This document shows positions 62,257-64,000 of a DNA stretch of 64,000 bases, piece by piece (within the stretch, counting starts at the first letter, position 1; each line of letters starts with the position of its first letter). The notes below the pieces were generated by a model. It saw nothing but the letters and a program-made list of their open reading frames with translations. It was not told the origin of the DNA and did not search any database. The DNA comes from an uncultured Ruegeria sp. (lineage in GTDB: Bacteria; Pseudomonadota; Alphaproteobacteria; Rhodobacterales; Rhodobacteraceae). A program made the position numbers and the translations under genes. The stretch covers positions 62,001 to 126,000 of the forward strand of contig NZ_CANMQQ010000012.1 in assembly GCF_947500045.1 (NCBI RefSeq). Reading direction: 5' to 3'.

Positions 62257-63302
62257 TACTTCCCCGCAGTGGCAGGAAAGCCGCCACTGTTCATCAGCCC
62301 TAGCTTCCGCAGCTGCCGCCAATCGCTCAGCTGTATCGAGGATGGCGTCCAAAGATCGGGTCGGCTGATGATCCCGTCGTAATAGGTGCTGAATTGATCG
62401 GGGTCGTGGAAATGCTGTCGCCGCTGTTTCTCGGCCTGCGATTTTTCGACTACCTCGGGCAGGAATTTCGTGTGCAGCAAAACGCCCGAGGGGGTGTTCC
62501 CGCCCGGCCCGTCATATCCAAAGTTCAAGGTGCGTGGCAGCGCGGAATGGGTGGAGTTCACGTAAGCCATGTGTCGCGACCACCGAACCAAAGGGATTTT
62601 GTTCAGCGTTGGTGATCGTTCGGGCTGCTCCGCAAAGAACACACGTTCGCGCATCCCACCCTGAGCCCACAGGTTTCCCATCGGCATCTGGCGCTGGGTG
62701 CGATAGGGGCCGGGTTCAAACCAGTTCAGAACACCGGTTGGATCGGACTGCGGATCATAGGTTTGTGCGCCTATCGGACCTTTGGGATAGAGGTCCAGCA
62801 TCAGCGCACCAAACGCAGGCTGCCCGCGCGCGTCCAACCACGTGGTCAGATCACGCAGTGTATGTGTGTCGTGATGGGTATAGACCAGCAACTCGTCGGC
62901 ATCGACCATAAGGGACCAATGCCCGTGGGCGTATTTCCATTGCAACCACGTCAACCAATCCAACCCGAACCGGGATGCGCGATAGTTGGCAGCGGTTTGC
63001 CATAGCGATACATCCGGCTGATCCAAAAGATACGGGACCGAGCCATCGTCGCTGTCATTGTCCACCATCAAAAAGTGATCAACGCCCAATGCGCGATAAT
63101 GTTTGAAGAACCACGGCAAACGGGTGATTTCGTTGCGCAGAGTGGTGAACCCAAGGATTGCCTTGGGCTTAATCTGCTGGGTCCGGTTGCAAAGCGAGGT
63201 CAGTCGATGGCGGCTGCGAAAGGATCGCCACAAAAGCCGCTTGCGTTTCAGGCGCAGCTTATAACGCTGCACCCAATTCAGCGGCTGATCATCGATGCTC
63301 AC
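62256..63302 (-). CDS. Glycosyltransferase family 2 protein B
   Basis: A 348-residue paralogue of GT2-A with LRNEITRLPWFFKHYRALGV, HFLMVDNDSDDGSVPYLL and the metal site VDADELLVY. I start at GTG 63302 because it overlaps the galE stop (GTGA); the frame is open to 63428 inside galE. It should use nucleotide sugars in the cytoplasm. Its substrate is unknown, though the neighbour galE supplies UDP-galactose or a related sugar. Confidence 0.82.
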   Translation of the reverse strand: MSIDDQPLNWVQRYKLRLKRKRLLWRSFRSRHRLTSLCNRTQQIKPKAILGFTTLRNEITRLPWFFKHYRALGVDHFLMVDNDSDDGSVPYLLDQPDVSLWQTAANYRASRFGLDWLTWLQWKYAHGHWSLMVDADELLVYTHHDTHTLRDLTTWLDARGQPAFGALMLDLYPKGPIGAQTYDPQSDPTGVLNWFEPGPYRTQRQMPMGNLWAQGGMRERVFFAEQPERSPTLNKIPLVRWSRHMAYVNSTHSALPRTLNFGYDGPGGNTPSGVLLHTKFLPEVVEKSQAEKQRRQHFHDPDQFSTYYDGIISRPDLWTPSSIQLSDWRQLRKLGLMNSGGFPATAGK

Positions 63303-64000
63303 TTTTTGTAGCTGCCGTTCTGATGCCAGCGCCAAGCATCGGTGATCATCGTCTCTAATGTTGATCTTTTTGCTGTCCAGCCCAGCTCGTCCTTGGCCCG
63401 GACGGAGCCCGAGACCAGCCGCGTGCAATCCCCGGCCCGGCGTGCGCCGACACTGTAAGGTACGGCGCGATTGGTGACTGCTTTGGAATGCTCGATCACT
63501 TCCATCACCGAAAAGCCCGACCCGGTGCCCAGGTTAAACACACGGCTTTCGTTGCCCTCTTCCAGCCATTTCAGCCCCAGAACATGCGCATCGACCAGAT
63601 CACAGACATGAACGTAGTCGCGGATGCATGTTCCGTCTGGCGTGTCATAGTCGGTGCCAAAGACTGTCAGCCTGTCGCGCTTTCCGTCTATGGCATCCAG
63701 CATCAGCGGCACCAGATGGGTTTCGGGTCGGTGGAACTCGCCAACCTCAGCCTCGGGATCGGCTCCGGCCACGTTGAAATAGCGGAAGATGACATGGTTC
63801 AGCCCGTAGGCGGCCTGATAGTCGCGCAGAATATCTTCAATAGCCCGCTTTGAAGCACCGTATGCGTTCAGCGGGTGCTGTGGCGTGGTTTCATCCAGCA
63901 CTACATTGTCATGCTCACCATAAGTGGCACAGGTCGAGGAGAAGACGAAATCCAGACATCCAGAGTCTACCGCCGCTTGAATCAGATTCAAGGACCCGGT
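63299..64000 (-). CDS. galE: UDP-glucose 4-epimerase, 5' end cut by window
   Basis: The last 230-odd residues of a GalE-type short-chain dehydrogenase; the N-terminal NAD-binding loop lies beyond the window. Visible are the catalytic Ser region VFSSTCATYGE, the Tyr-Lys pair YGASKRAIEDIL, FRYFNVAGADPEAEVGE and the C-terminal VGARRAGDCTRLVS and GWTAKRS. It interconverts UDP-glucose and UDP-galactose, or their N-acetyl forms. It heads the visible glycan operon and overlaps GT2-B by 4 bp. Confidence 0.93.
   Translation of the reverse strand, partial: TGSLNLIQAAVDSGCLDFVFSSTCATYGEHDNVVLDETTPQHPLNAYGASKRAIEDILRDYQAAYGLNHVIFRYFNVAGADPEAEVGEFHRPETHLVPLMLDAIDGKRDRLTVFGTDYDTPDGTCIRDYVHVCDLVDAHVLGLKWLEEGNESRVFNLGTGSGFSVMEVIEHSKAVTNRAVPYSVGARRAGDCTRLVSGSVRAKDELGWTAKRSTLETMITDAWRWHQNGSYKK

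Overview
The window looks like a piece of the main chromosome of a marine alphaproteobacterium of the Rhodobacterales, Roseobacter group (Ruegeria, Phaeobacter or a relative). This rests on gene order (tsaE-amgK-murU-addB-addA-trxA; maf-aroE-coaE-dnaQ facing hemJ-rho-mnmE-mnmG-rsmG-parA-parB), on protein style, and on moderately high G+C. The genus is an inference. I see no rRNA, tRNA, insertion sequence, prophage or CRISPR array. Almost all of the window is tightly packed housekeeping DNA with short gaps.

Layout. 1-9.9 kb: a tail of a PAS-domain protein, then a translationally coupled operon for tRNA t6A synthesis (tsaE), cell-wall sugar recycling (amgK, murU) and double-strand-break repair (addB, addA), ending with trxA and a clear terminator. 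9.9-17.4 kb: a tandem pair of Lin0512-family proteins, a DUF1127 peptide, hslV and hslU separated by a minus-strand drug-type transporter and a Tat-type DM13 protein, then a DUF900 lipoprotein coupled to a second MFS transporter. 17.4-23.6 kb: smr-mltA-Tim44 (minus), fxsA and secB (plus), and the operon maf-aroE-coaE-dnaQ (minus).

Core. 23568-23970 is the only gene-free stretch above 300 bases. It is AT-rich, carries several DnaA-box-like sites, and lies between gene blocks that diverge from it. It is my candidate for the chromosomal replication origin. To its right are hemJ, rho, mnmE, mnmG, rsmG, parA and parB. Two perfect 16-bp parS palindromes are embedded at the start of mnmG and inside rsmG. 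Origin, centromere sites and their binding proteins therefore lie within about 8 kb.

31-46 kb: rph-rdgB-hemW-DUF454 (minus) diverging from hrcA-grpE (plus), mutS, maeB with a PfkB-family kinase, an exported MsrA, a free-standing SCP2 protein, argG, an unknown membrane protein and ilvA. 46-57 kb: a divergent HPt and REC-PP2C phosphatase pair, a Nudix gene, hslO-Nudix-CCA transferase, a tandem pair of ABC exporter half-transporters, an RlmD-type methyltransferase, a bacterial voltage-gated sodium channel and an L,D-transpeptidase. 58-64 kb: a minus-strand glycan operon read galE (cut by the window end), two paralogous GT2 enzymes, a GT14-type enzyme with a large unknown C-terminal half, and a two-part sulfotransferase.

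The most unusual items are the origin with parS sites overlapping coding starts, an inverted-repeat cluster upstream of msrA, the split hslV/hslU pair, the sulfotransferase/GT14 cluster, a possible leader peptide before the ABC pair, and six convergent gene pairs whose ends overlap.
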